The position numbers and the translations under genes are program-made. Of a stretch of DNA of 64,000 nucleotides, positions 55,868-64,000 are shown piece by piece. Each line of letters begins with the position of its first letter. Within the stretch, counting starts at the first letter, position 1. Source of the stretch: Nocardiopsis sp. ATB16-24. Lineage in GTDB: Bacteria > Actinomycetota > Actinomycetes > Streptosporangiales > Streptosporangiaceae. The notes beneath the pieces were generated by a model. That model saw only the letters and a list, made by a program, of their open reading frames with translations, was not told the DNA's origin and did not search any database. The stretch spans positions 1-64,000 of the forward strand of contig NZ_JASCXJ010000004.1 in NCBI RefSeq assembly GCF_030271535.1, read 5' to 3'.

Positions 55868-57640
55868 CTAGGACAGGCCCAGCTCGCTCTCGAAGGCGCC
55901 CTCCTCCAAGCGTTCCTTGATCGTCTGGAGGAAGCGTCCGGCGTCGGCGTTGTCGATCAGACGGTGGTCGTGCGCCAGCGACAGGTACACCATCGAGCGC
56001 ACCGCGATCACCTCGCCGCCCATCGACGGGTCCGCGACCACGACGGGACGCTTGACGACCGCGCCGGTGCTCAGGATCGCCACCTGGGGCTGGTTGATGA
56101 TCGGCGTGCCGAACAGTGCGCCGGTGTTGCCGGTCTCGGCGATGGTGAACGTACCGCCGCCCAGTTCGTCCGGGCCCAGCCTGCCGGTGTGCGCACGCTC
56201 GCTCAGGTCGGTGATCTTGTGCGCGAGCTCGCTCAGGCCGAGCCTGCCCGCCTCCCTGACGACCGGGGCGAGGAGGCCGCGCTCGGTGTCCACCGCCACT
56301 CCGAGGTTCTCCACGTCGTGGTAGGTGACCTCCTGCCGGTCGCCGTCGATGACCGCGTTGAGCTTGGGGTGGGCCCGCAGGGCCCCCACCGTGGCCAGCG
56401 CGAAGAAGGGGAAGAAGTCCAGCGAGTCGTCACCGCGCTCGGCGACCTGCTCGAGCAGCCGGGCGATCTTGGTGACGTCCACCTCGATGACCTGGGTGGT
56501 CGTGGCCGAGACGTGCAGCGACTCCACCATCCTGTCCGCGATGGACAGGCGCAGGCGGGTGAGCTTCTCGGTACGGCCGCGCAGCGAGGTGTCGGTGGTC
56601 GCCTGGCGCGGGGTCGAGGCGGCGGCCGGACTGGCGCTCTTGCGCTCCTCCGCGGCCTTGAGCACGTCCTGCTTGCGGATGCGTCCGCCCACGCCGGTGC
56701 CGCTGACCCTGCTCAGCTCCACGCCGTGCTCGGCGGCGAGCCTGCGCACCAGTGGTGTCACGTACGCCTCGGCCCCGGCGTCGGTCCCCGAGGCGCGACC
56801 GGTGCCGCTGAGCGTCTCGACGTCCACCGACGGGCCCTCGTCGGCCTGTTCGTCCCTCGCGGGCTTCGCCGCCTGAGGAGCGGCGGGCTCCGGCTCGGGC
56901 TCGGGTTCCGGCTCGGACTCCGGTTCGGGGGCGGGCTCGGGCTCCGGCTCGGCCCTGGGCGGAGCGGGAGCCTCGGAGACGGCCGGGGGTTCGTCGCCGG
57001 TACCGCCGATGACGGCGATCTGGGCGCCGATCTCCACGGTCTCGTCCTCTTCGACGAGGATCTGGGTGAGCACGCCTGCGGCCGGTGACGGGATCTCGGT
57101 GTCCACCTTGTCGGTGGAGACCTCAAGGAGCGGTTCGTCCACCTCGACGGTGTCGCCCACGTTCTTCAGCCACTGTGTGACCGTCCCTTCGGTGACGCTC
57201 TCACCCAGGGCGGGCATGGTCACCGACGTGGTCGGGCCACTGGAGGAGGACTCCTGCGGCGCGGCGGGGGCGGACTCGGGCTCGGGCTCCGGTTCCGGCT
57301 CGACCTCGGCTTCGGGCTCGGGTTCCGGCTCGGGCTCCGCCTCGGCCGCGGGCTGCGATGCCTCGGCCCCGGTGTCGTCGTCGCTCCCGGCGGCGCTCTC
57401 CCCCTCGTCGCCGATGACGGCGATCTGGGCGCCGATCTCCACGGTCTCGTCCTCTTCGACGAGGATCTGGGTGAGCACGCCTGCGGCCGGTGACGGGATC
57501 TCGGTGTCCACCTTGTCGGTGGAGACCTCAAGGAGCGGTTCGTCCACCTCGACGGTGTCGCCCACGTTCTTCAGCCACTGTGTGACGGTCCCCTCGGTGA
57601 CGCTCTCACCCAGGGCAGGCATGGAAACGGTTGTCGGCAT
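55868..57640 (-). CDS. sucB: 2-oxoacid dehydrogenase E2 (dihydrolipoyl acyltransferase) with two lipoyl domains
   Basis: Core acyltransferase of a pyruvate/2-oxoglutarate dehydrogenase complex (590 aa). Two near-identical lipoyl domains, at about 1-75 and 139-213, each with the lipoyl lysine in STDKVDTE, are joined by Glu/Pro-rich linkers. An E1/E3-binding domain is at about 293-327 and the catalytic domain at 360-590. The active-site motif reads [11 protein letters not shown], where HxxxDG is usual, so Gly is replaced by Asn. Whether it serves pyruvate or 2-oxoglutarate cannot be read from the sequence. LipA/LipB encoded nearby supply its cofactor. Confidence 0.9.
   Translation of the reverse strand: MPTTVSMPALGESVTEGTVTQWLKNVGDTVEVDEPLLEVSTDKVDTEIPSPAAGVLTQILVEEDETVEIGAQIAVIGDEGESAAGSDDDTGAEASQPAAEAEPEPEPEPEAEVEPEPEPEPESAPAAPQESSSSGPTTSVTMPALGESVTEGTVTQWLKNVGDTVEVDEPLLEVSTDKVDTEIPSPAAGVLTQILVEEDETVEIGAQIAVIGGTGDEPPAVSEAPAPPRAEPEPEPAPEPESEPEPEPEPEPAAPQAAKPARDEQADEGPSVDVETLSGTGRASGTDAGAEAYVTPLVRRLAAEHGVELSRVSGTGVGGRIRKQDVLKAAEERKSASPAAASTPRQATTDTSLRGRTEKLTRLRLSIADRMVESLHVSATTTQVIEVDVTKIARLLEQVAERGDDSLDFFPFFALATVGALRAHPKLNAVIDGDRQEVTYHDVENLGVAVDTERGLLAPVVREAGRLGLSELAHKITDLSERAHTGRLGPDELGGGTFTIAETGNTGALFGTPIINQPQVAILSTGAVVKRPVVVADPSMGGEVIAVRSMVYLSLAHDHRLIDNADAGRFLQTIKERLEEGAFESELGLS
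57004..57226 (-). repeat. Lipoyl-domain DNA repeat, copy 2
   Basis: Matches 57409-57631 at an offset of 405 bases. The run 57004-57181 (178 bases) is identical, including every third codon position; only three differences occur over 223 bases. Confidence 0.9.
57409..57631 (-). repeat. Lipoyl-domain DNA repeat, copy 1
   Basis: First of the two lipoyl-domain copies within the E2 gene; see 57004-57226. The linkers on either side differ. Confidence 0.9.
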
Positions 57641-57744
57641 GGGTCCCTCGTTGGATCTGGGCGCGATCTCTGCCCGACCCCTTGATCGGGCAGCGCGGAT
57701 GTGTGGGGGCGGGCCCTTCAACGGCCCGCCCCCGGGTGGTGCGG

Positions 57745-59121
57745 TCAGTCGTGGACGTGCAAAGGCTTGCCCGCCAGTGCCAGGTGCGCCTCCCCCAGCG
57801 CCTCGGACTGGCTCGGGTGCGGGTGGATCAGCTGGGCCACCTCGGAGGGCAGGGCCTCCCAGTTGTAGATCAACTGGCCCTCGGCGATCAGTTCGCCCAC
57901 GCGGCTGCCGACCATGTGGACGCCCAGTACACGGCCGTCCTTCTCCGCGATGACCTTCACCGCACCCTGGGTCTGTAGGATCTGGCTCTTGCCGTTGCCC
58001 GCGAGGTTGTAGTTCATCTCCACCACGTCGTGACCGCGTTCCTTGGCGACCTTGGAGGTCAGGCCCACGGAGGCCACCTCGGGCTCGCAGTAGGTGACGC
58101 GGGGGACACCGTCGTAGTCGATCACGGGCGGGTTCTGCCCCGCGATGTGCTCGGCGACGAAGATGCCCTCGGCGAAGCCCACGTGGGCGAGCTGGAGGGT
58201 GGGGATGAGGTCGCCCACGGCGTAGATGTCGCCCACGCCCGTGTGCAGGTTCTCGTCGACCTGGACGAAGCCGCGGTCCAGGGTCAGCCCCTGCTCCTCG
58301 TAGCCCAGCCCCTCCGACACGGGGCCACGGCCGATGGCGACCAGGAGGACCTCGGCCTCCAGGGTCTTGCCGCCCTGGAGGGTGACGGTCACCCCGGAGT
58401 CGGTGGTCTTGACCGACTCGAACGGGGTCCCCAGCTCGTACTTGATCTTGCGCTTGCGGAAGGCCCGCTCCAGCAGCTTGGAGCTGGACTCCTCCTCGGC
58501 CGGCACCAGGTGGGGCAGTGCCTCGACGATGGTGACGTCGGCGCCGTAGGAGCGCCACACGCTGGCGAACTCCACACCGATCACACCGCCGCCCAGGACG
58601 ACGACCGACTCGGGAACGCGGTCCAGGTCCAGGGCCTGGTCGCTGGTCATGACCTTCTCACCGTCGATGTCCAGGCCCAGGGTCTTGGGCTTGGAGCCGG
58701 TGGCCAGCAGGATGTTGCGGCCCTTGTAGACGGTGCCGTCGACGGTCACCTCGTCCTTGCCGGTCAGCCTGCCCTCACCCTCCACGAGGGTGATCTTGCG
58801 TGCCTTGACCAGGCCGGTCAGACCCTTGAAGAGGCCGTTGACCACCTTGTCCTTGTACTTGTGCACGGCCTCGATGTCGATGCCCTCGAAGGAGGCCTTG
58901 ACACCGAAGGTCTCGCTCTCCTTGGCGGAGTCGGCGACCTCGGCGGAGTGCAACAGGGCCTTGGTGGGAATGCAGCCTCGGTGCAGGCAGGTGCCGCCGA
59001 GCTTGTCCTTCTCGATCAGGACGACGCTCATGTCCAGCTCCGCGGCGCGCAGTGCCGCCGCGTAGCCGCCGCTGCCGCCGCCAAGGACGACGAGGTCGAA
59101 GGTGCCGCCGCTCTCACTCAC
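57745..59121 (-). CDS. lpdA: Dihydrolipoyl dehydrogenase (E3)
   Basis: FAD enzyme re-oxidising dihydrolipoyl groups with NAD+ (458 aa). The FAD loop is [17 protein letters not shown], the redox disulfide [13 protein letters not shown], the NAD loop [16 protein letters not shown], and the C-terminal catalytic His/Glu lie in [16 protein letters not shown] 59121 has AAGGAG upstream at nine bases. It lies 104 bases before the E2 gene, on the same strand. Confidence 0.95.
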   Translation of the reverse strand: MSESGGTFDLVVLGGGSGGYAAALRAAELDMSVVLIEKDKLGGTCLHRGCIPTKALLHSAEVADSAKESETFGVKASFEGIDIEAVHKYKDKVVNGLFKGLTGLVKARKITLVEGEGRLTGKDEVTVDGTVYKGRNILLATGSKPKTLGLDIDGEKVMTSDQALDLDRVPESVVVLGGGVIGVEFASVWRSYGADVTIVEALPHLVPAEEESSSKLLERAFRKRKIKYELGTPFESVKTTDSGVTVTLQGGKTLEAEVLLVAIGRGPVSEGLGYEEQGLTLDRGFVQVDENLHTGVGDIYAVGDLIPTLQLAHVGFAEGIFVAEHIAGQNPPVIDYDGVPRVTYCEPEVASVGLTSKVAKERGHDVVEMNYNLAGNGKSQILQTQGAVKVIAEKDGRVLGVHMVGSRVGELIAEGQLIYNWEALPSEVAQLIHPHPSQSEALGEAHLALAGKPLHVHD

Positions 59122-59208
59122 GGGAACGAACTCCTTTGTGGTGGCTGGTGATGGGTGATGGGCCGTGCCCGGACCGGGGACGGAGTTCACGGCCGCGGTG
59201 ACCGGAAG

Positions 59209-59241
59209 GGGCGGGCGTTCCGGCTCATGGGAGGCCCGCCC
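59209..59241 (-). terminator. Possible pepA terminator
   Basis: GGGCGGGC (59209-59216) pairs with GCCCGCCC (59234-59241), an 8-bp stem with a 17-base loop, a few bases after the pepA stop. Confidence 0.4.
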
Positions 59242-59253
59242 TCTCCGTGGGGA

Positions 59254-60759
59254 CTATTCGGCGTATTCCTCGGCGATGCGGACCAGGGTGCGGGTGCCCG
59301 CACCGGTGCCGCCCTTCGGGGTGTAGCCGTACGGGCCGCCCTGGTTGAAGGACGGTCCCGCGATGTCGAGGTGCGCCCACTTGACGCCGTCCTCGATGAA
59401 CTCCTTGAGGAAGACGCCAGCGGAGAGCATGCCGCCCCAACGTTCGCTCGACACGTTGGCGATGTCGGCGACGGAGGAGTCCAGCCCCGAGCGCAGCTCC
59501 TCGGGCAGGGGCATCGGCCAGGAGGCCTCGCCGGCGGTGCTCGCGGCGGAGACCACCTGACTCCGCACGTCGTCGTCGTTGGCCATGACGGCGAACACCC
59601 GGGTGCCGAGGGCGACCAGTTGGGCTCCGGTCAGGGTGGCGATGTCCACCACCAGGTCCGGCTCGTCCTCCTGCGCGCGCACCAGGGCGTCGGCCATGAC
59701 CAGGCGACCCTCGGCGTCGGTGTTGAGCACCTCGACGGTCTTTCCGCCGTAGATGTTCAACACGTCGGAGGGGCGCTGGGCGGTGCCGCTGGGCATGTTC
59801 TCGGCCACGGCCAGGTATCCGACGGCGTTGACCTTCAGGTTCAGGGCGGCGATGGCGCGCATGGCGGCGAGCACGGAGGCGGCGCCGGCCATGTCGGACT
59901 TCATCCAGTCCATGGACCCGGCGGGCTTCAGGGACAGGCCGCCGGAGTCGAACGTGATGCCCTTGCCGACGAAGGCGACGGTCCGGGTGGCCTCCGGGTG
60001 GGTGTGGGACAGGCGCACCAGACGGGGCGGGTTGGCCGAACCCTGGCCGACACCGATCAGGCCACCGTACCCGCCCTCGGACAGGGCGCGCTCGTCCAGG
60101 ACCTCGATCTGTAGACCCGCCTGCTCGGCGACCTCCCGGGCGGTGGCGGCCAGGTCCTCGGGGACCAGGTCGGTGGGCGCGGTGTTGACCAGGTCGCGCG
60201 CGAGGATGACGGCCTGGGCCAGCACGGTGGCGCGCTCGACGGCCTTCTGGGAACCGGCGGAGGAGGAGGCGAGCACCAGTTCGGTGGTGGTGTCGCCCTT
60301 CTTGCCCTCGCCGGTGCGGTAGCGGCCGAAGGAGTAGGAACCGAGCCAGGCGCCGAGGGCCACGGCCTCGGCCTCGGCCTCGCTCTGGGCGGGCAGGGCC
60401 AGGAGGACGCGACCGGCGCCCTCGGGGCGCGAACTCAGGGAGCGCAGCGCGACGCCGGCTGCGCGGGCCAGGATGTCGGGGTCGACGGGGCCGTCGGAGG
60501 GCGCCGGGCCGAGACCGACCGCGACGACGACCGGGGCCTTGACGGCTCCGAGGGAGGCAATGGTGTGCACCTCCTCCGGTGTGCCGCTCGCTCCCAGAAG
60601 CGACAAGGTCTGGGCGAGGCCGCCGGAGAAGGCGGCATCGACGTCATGAGCGCCCGACGCGGGCTCCGGAGCGTCGCCTCCGGAGTGATAACCGACGACA
60701 ACCGCGTCGGCGTCGAGCGAACTGGGGGACTCCGTATTTACTGACAACGACGTGCTCAC
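59254..60759 (-). CDS. pepA: Leucyl aminopeptidase (M17)
   Basis: Cytosolic hexameric zinc/manganese aminopeptidase (501 aa). The N-terminal domain spans 1-165. The C-terminal catalytic domain holds GKGITFDSGGLSLKP, the metal ligand and catalytic Lys region MDWMKSDMAGAA, and the M17 signature NTDAEGRLVMADAL. GTG 60759 has TAGCAT seven bases upstream and only a weak GGGA, so it is probably leaderless. Confidence 0.95.
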   Translation of the reverse strand: MSTSLSVNTESPSSLDADAVVVGYHSGGDAPEPASGAHDVDAAFSGGLAQTLSLLGASGTPEEVHTIASLGAVKAPVVVAVGLGPAPSDGPVDPDILARAAGVALRSLSSRPEGAGRVLLALPAQSEAEAEAVALGAWLGSYSFGRYRTGEGKKGDTTTELVLASSSAGSQKAVERATVLAQAVILARDLVNTAPTDLVPEDLAATAREVAEQAGLQIEVLDERALSEGGYGGLIGVGQGSANPPRLVRLSHTHPEATRTVAFVGKGITFDSGGLSLKPAGSMDWMKSDMAGAASVLAAMRAIAALNLKVNAVGYLAVAENMPSGTAQRPSDVLNIYGGKTVEVLNTDAEGRLVMADALVRAQEDEPDLVVDIATLTGAQLVALGTRVFAVMANDDDVRSQVVSAASTAGEASWPMPLPEELRSGLDSSVADIANVSSERWGGMLSAGVFLKEFIEDGVKWAHLDIAGPSFNQGGPYGYTPKGGTGAGTRTLVRIAEEYAE

Positions 60760-60772
60760 GGTCCCGATGCTA
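60760..60772 (-). promoter_or_regulatory. Predicted -10 element of a leaderless pepA transcript
   Basis: Minus-strand TAGCAT (60772 to 60767), seven bases, then GTG 60759; the same hexamer and spacing as the LysR gene at 28295. Confidence 0.45.
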
Positions 60773-61098
60773 GTCGCCTCACACGACCGGCGGCGACGCG
60801 GCGCCCCGGGCTCTGGCGTGGCCCTGTGCGCGACCACCGCGCCTCGGGGTCACCGGGGACGGCTTTCACGCGCGCGGGCGCTGAGGAGGGCTCTGGTCGC
60901 CGACGGGGGGCATTGTGCGCCATCACCAGGGGCGACTCCGGTTTCCCGGGTGCGGAGCCTGTGAAACCCTGTGTGAAAAAATGTGATGATCACGACACCG
61001 GAAAGGGTGCAAAAGCCAGAAAAAGGTAAAAAACGCCTGTTGGCGGTCGACTCTGGTGTTCATCACCGAGAAACCGGCACACCGATGAACGACCCGTC
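60773..61098. other. Intergenic region with an A/T-rich patch
   Basis: No gene is seen. Around 60960-61045 the sequence is unusually A-rich for this genome, with several A-runs and a GTGAT-G-ATCAC dyad. On the minus strand CGCC-AACA-GGCG followed by TTTTTT (61045 to 61028) could be a weak terminator for cobS. Confidence 0.4.
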
Positions 61099-61929
61099 TC
61101 AGGTGGAGGCCGCCGCGGCCACCACGAGGGCCGCCGTGGACGCCGACTCCACCAAGGCGCCCAGAACGTCACCGGTGATCCCGCCCAGTCGCCGCACCGC
61201 GCGACGCAGCAGGCCGGCCGCCACCAGTAGGCCCGCCGCGGCGGCCAGGACACAGACCACCGCGAACCCCGGCGCGTGCGCCCGACCGGTCAGGCACAAA
61301 GCCAGGGTGAACACGGTCGCCACCAGTGCTCCGGGCAGGCGTACGGTTCCCGCCACGAAGGCGCCCAACCCCTCCGCGCGGGCCGAGGGCACACGGGAGG
61401 TGCACGCCAGGGTCGCCGCCAGTCGGCCCACCGCCCCGGCCACCGCCGCGCCCGCCACCACCGCCTGCGGTGAGGCCTCCGCCAACCGACCCAGGGCCAG
61501 CACCTGTGCGGCCAGGACCAGGATCAGGGTGATCACCCCGAACGGCCCGATGTCGGAACGCCTCATCACCTCCAGGGCACCCTCGGCCGGACGGCCGCTG
61601 CCAAGGCCGTCGGCCAGGTCCGCCAACCCGTCCAGATGCAGCCCTCGGGTCAGCAAGGCCGTCAGACCCACCGCCAGGACACCGGCCAGGGGAGCGGACC
61701 ATCCCGCGACCGTACCCACCGCCGCCACCACGCCGGCCAAGGCGCCGAGGAACGCGCCCACCACGGGAGCCGACACCATCGCCCAGCCGGCCGCGGCGCG
61801 GTCGACCCGGCCCGCGCGTACCGGAAGGACGGTGAAGGTCCCCCACGCCATCCGAAGCCCCGCCAGGGCGTCCGCGGGGCCCGAACGCCGGGCGGGGTCA
61901 CCGGCACGCCCGGCGGTCCCACCGGTCAC
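61099..61929 (-). CDS. cobS: Adenosylcobinamide-GDP ribazoletransferase CobS
   Basis: Membrane enzyme joining alpha-ribazole to adenosylcobinamide-GDP in the last stage of B12 assembly (276 aa, about seven TM helices). GLHLDGLADLADGLGSG with MRRSDIGPFG is the CobS signature. Its GTG overlaps the cobU stop by GTGA, so the two are coupled. Confidence 0.93.
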   Translation of the reverse strand: MTGGTAGRAGDPARRSGPADALAGLRMAWGTFTVLPVRAGRVDRAAAGWAMVSAPVVGAFLGALAGVVAAVGTVAGWSAPLAGVLAVGLTALLTRGLHLDGLADLADGLGSGRPAEGALEVMRRSDIGPFGVITLILVLAAQVLALGRLAEASPQAVVAGAAVAGAVGRLAATLACTSRVPSARAEGLGAFVAGTVRLPGALVATVFTLALCLTGRAHAPGFAVVCVLAAAAGLLVAAGLLRRAVRRLGGITGDVLGALVESASTAALVVAAAAST

Positions 61930-63035
61930 GTGAGCTCCACGACGCGGCCGGCGGCCACCAGCACCACGTCCTCGGACTCGGCCCCCACCCACTGGTTCAG
62001 CCGTCCCAGGTGGTCGCGGAACAACCGCCCCGCCCGAGTGGCGGGGACCACCCCCGAGCCGACCTCGTTGGTGACCGCCACGACATAGGCCCGGGTGGTC
62101 CGCCAGGCCTCCGTCAGCCCGCGCATCGCGGACTCCACTCTTTCCTCGGCGTCGGAGGGCGGGGACTCCTCCCACAACCCCGCATCGTCCATCACGGCGG
62201 CCAACCACGTGCCCAGGCAGTCCACCAGGACGGCCCCCCGGGATCGTCCGAGCACCGCGACCAGGTCGGTGGTCTGTTCGGTGTCCCACCATCGGGGGCG
62301 ACGTCGCACGTGCCGGTCCACGCGCTCGGCCCACTCGGGATCCTTCGCCGGGTCGGGCGCCGGGCCGGTCGCCGCGTACAGCACCTGGGGCTCGCCCATC
62401 AGGCGCAACTCGGCCTCGGTGGACTTGCCCGAACGCGCGCCTCCGGTGATCAGCGTGCGGTACGGGCCGGGCGGGCGCGATCGCGGCCACACCGTGGGCG
62501 GACAGGACAGCACCTGGCCGTCCCCCGGTACCAGCGCTCCCCACAACCGTGCCCGGCGGGCGAACTCCTGCGGGGAACGGACACGGTGGTCGCCGCCGAC
62601 CGCCACCACCGCCGTGGTCGCCCCGACCACCCCCGAGCGGCGCAGTTCGCCGATGGTCTCGGGGCGCTGGGCGACGTCCACGATGGCCATGTCCACCTGC
62701 CGCTCGGGACGGACCGAGGAGAAACCGGAGGAACCCTCCGGCCGCGCCCGCACCGGTGGAACTCCGGGGAGGGGGGAGGGGCCCGTGCGCGCGTACAGGA
62801 GCCTGCCTCCGTCGGCGCCCTCCACCAGGACGCCGTCGGGGGTGTGCGTCACCGAGTACCCGGGGGGCGGAGAACCGACGACACCCCCCTCGTGAACGCG
62901 GAAGCGGTCGTCCACGGTCACCCGAAGGGGGAGACGTCGCTCGGCCAGGGCCTTGTTGCAGGAGGCGCAGGTGCACTGCGGGGCGGGCCATCCCGAAGGT
63001 CCCGCCGTCCCCAGAAAACGGATACGCACCCACAT
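61926..63035 (-). CDS. cobU: Adenosylcobinamide kinase/guanylyltransferase CobU with reduced metallo-beta-lactamase-like N-terminus
   Basis: The C-terminal domain (about 190-369) is CobU: P-loop ITGGARSGKST, VDCLGTWLA and VTNEVGSGVVPATR. It phosphorylates adenosylcobinamide and adds GMP. The N-terminal 180 residues begin RIRFLGTAGPSGWPAPQCTC, as in PhnP-like metallo-beta-lactamase folds fused to CobU in actinomycetes. The metal motif HxHxDH is missing and the domain is short, so it is probably not catalytic. ATG 63035 is used; GTG 63029 is possible. Confidence 0.88.
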   Translation of the reverse strand: MWVRIRFLGTAGPSGWPAPQCTCASCNKALAERRLPLRVTVDDRFRVHEGGVVGSPPPGYSVTHTPDGVLVEGADGGRLLYARTGPSPLPGVPPVRARPEGSSGFSSVRPERQVDMAIVDVAQRPETIGELRRSGVVGATTAVVAVGGDHRVRSPQEFARRARLWGALVPGDGQVLSCPPTVWPRSRPPGPYRTLITGGARSGKSTEAELRLMGEPQVLYAATGPAPDPAKDPEWAERVDRHVRRRPRWWDTEQTTDLVAVLGRSRGAVLVDCLGTWLAAVMDDAGLWEESPPSDAEERVESAMRGLTEAWRTTRAYVVAVTNEVGSGVVPATRAGRLFRDHLGRLNQWVGAESEDVVLVAAGRVVELT

Positions 63036-63129
63036 GAGTAAACCGCATGCTCGGCCACGCTTTGGTTAAGCTCGGTACAGGATCACGGTGACCGGCACCG
63101 TGGCCCGCCTCACGAAGGAGCGGCCGAAC

Positions 63130-63336
63130 ATGGCGTGGACCTGGCGGTACTACGAGGCCGACGGCTCCGAACCCGCGGAGAGCGACCTGCCCTCGGAGTC
63201 GTTCACCTCGCGGGGCGACGCCGAGAGCTGGCTGGGTGAGAACTGGCGAGAGCTCGTCGAGGGCGGTGTGGACCGGGTCGCCCTGTGGGAGGAGGAGGGG
63301 AAGGTCTACGAGATGTCCCTCGAACCGGTGGAGTAG
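63130..63336 (+). CDS. Small conserved actinobacterial protein
   Basis: A 68-aa acidic, Trp-rich protein (MAWTWRYYEADGSEP, then SWLGENWRELVEGGVDRVALWEEEGKVYEMSLEP). No TM or signal peptide. I recall similar short proteins in many actinobacteria but no known function. ATG 63130 has AAGGAG (63115-63120) at nine bases. It is divergent from cobU. Confidence 0.75.
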   Translation: MAWTWRYYEADGSEPAESDLPSESFTSRGDAESWLGENWRELVEGGVDRVALWEEEGKVYEMSLEPVE

Positions 63337-63503
63337 AGCGAACCCCTTTCGGCCCCGCCCGGCCCGGGACACGCCCGCCCCGGACGCCGCGCCCCCGACA
63401 CCGGGGCCGCGGCCCTCGTCGTGGGAGCGGGCCCGTGGTCGAGGACGACGAAGGCTCCGGCCACCTCGGGTGACCGGAGCCCGACGGACCCGGAAAGGAC
63501 CGG

Positions 63504-64000
63504 CTAGCCGCGGACGTTCTCGGGACTCTTGGTCAGCGCGGGGTCACGCTGGACGCTGTCACCGAGGATCTCGTCGATGCGGGTGAGCAGTCCCTGGTCG
63601 AGTTCGACACCGGCGGCCTTGACGTTGCCCTCCACCTGCTCGGGACGCGAGGCGCCGATGATCGCGGCCGACACGTTCGGGTTCTGCAACACCCAGGCCA
63701 CGGCCAACTGGGCCAGTGACAGGCCGACCTCGGCGGCCAGCGGCTCCAACGCCTGCACACGCTCCAGCAGCACCTGGTCCTCCAGGTGGCTCTGGAGGAA
63801 GCGCCCCGTCGTGGGGTCGGCGGCGCGGGAACCGGCGGGCAGCTCCTGGCCGGGCTTGTACTTGCCGGTCAGCAGGCCTCCCGCGATCGGCGACCACACG
63901 AGCTGCCCGATGCCCTCACGCTCGCACAGCGGGACGACCTCGGACTCGATGACCCGCCAGAGCATGTTGTACTGCGGCTGGCTGGAGATGATGCGGTCGA
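63504..64000 (-). CDS. Aldo/keto reductase, C-terminal part (gene continues past window end)
   Basis: At least 165 residues of an NADPH-dependent aldo/keto reductase of the AKR12/Kv-beta-like type: SSQPQYNMLWR, WSPIAGGLLTGKYKPG, VAWVLQNPNVSAAIIGASRPEQ (cofactor-binding end of the barrel) and a C-terminal helix. The catalytic Tyr/Lys lie outside the window. The frame is open to base 64000. Confidence 0.9.
   Translation of the reverse strand, partial: DRIISSQPQYNMLWRVIESEVVPLCEREGIGQLVWSPIAGGLLTGKYKPGQELPAGSRAADPTTGRFLQSHLEDQVLLERVQALEPLAAEVGLSLAQLAVAWVLQNPNVSAAIIGASRPEQVEGNVKAAGVELDQGLLTRIDEILGDSVQRDPALTKSPENVRG

Noticed and set aside
1..64000. tRNA genes, CRISPR arrays, prophage or insertion sequences
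   Set aside because: No cloverleaf-like sequences, regular repeat-spacer arrays, integrases or transposases were found on either strand.

Overview
The window is high-GC (roughly 70%) actinobacterial chromosome. GTG and TTG starts, 4-bp ATGA/GTGA overlaps, SepF/DivIVA-based division genes, a T-box before ileS, GlnR- and MalR-like operators and SoxR-type promoter geometry all point to a filamentous actinomycete. Gene order (dcw cluster, then divIVA, ileS, traR/dksA, lspA, rluD; later glnA, DUF4191, lipA, lipB) fits the Streptosporangiales/Nocardiopsis-Thermobifida neighbourhood. That family assignment is inference from memory. No rRNA, tRNA, CRISPR array, insertion sequence or prophage was seen.

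Region 1 (1-21.6 kb) is the division and cell wall cluster. It holds ftsI (its 5' end runs off the window), a reversed homocysteine methyltransferase gene that interrupts the cluster, then murE, murF, mraY, murD, ftsW, murG, murC, ftsQ, ftsZ, pgeF, a yggS-type PLP protein, sepF, yggT and divIVA. These genes make lipid II (MurC-F, MraY, MurG), polymerise and cross-link it (FtsW, FtsI), build the ring (FtsZ, SepF, FtsQ) and mark poles (DivIVA). After divIVA comes an unrecognised membrane-anchored acidic protein with repeated short motifs, followed by an 18-bp-stem bidirectional terminator.

Region 2 (21.6-27.6 kb) holds ileS under a translational-type T-box leader, then a small protein, a TraR/DksA zinc-finger protein, lspA and an rluD-type pseudouridine synthase. 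Region 3 (27.7-34.9 kb) is accessory: a broken EamA transporter facing an intact LysR regulator, an acetolactate-synthase-like TPP enzyme, azlC/azlD, a GNAT, a thioesterase and a secreted endonuclease/exonuclease/phosphatase-fold protein.

Region 4 (35-46.6 kb) is the glutamine synthetase group: a glnA2-type gene, glnE and the adenylylatable glnA with a GlnR-like box. The glnA2 and glnE genes are separated by about 5.4 kb carrying two unknown membrane or secreted proteins, a secreted alpha-amylase with a starch-binding domain, and an AI-2E family membrane protein. Region 5 (46.8-54.7 kb) has an RDD protein, two tandem LytR-CpsA-Psr proteins, DUF4191, lipA, lipB and a TIGR01777 epimerase. Region 6 (55-64 kb) has an FMN reductase behind a SoxR/MerR-type promoter, the 2-oxoacid dehydrogenase E2 and lpd, pepA, cobS, cobU, a small conserved protein and a truncated aldo/keto reductase. 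LipA and LipB make the lipoyl group that E2 carries, so regions 5 and 6 are functionally linked.

A recurring signal is leaderless transcription: at least seven genes have a TANNNT -10 hexamer ending 6-7 nt before the start codon and no usable ribosome binding site.
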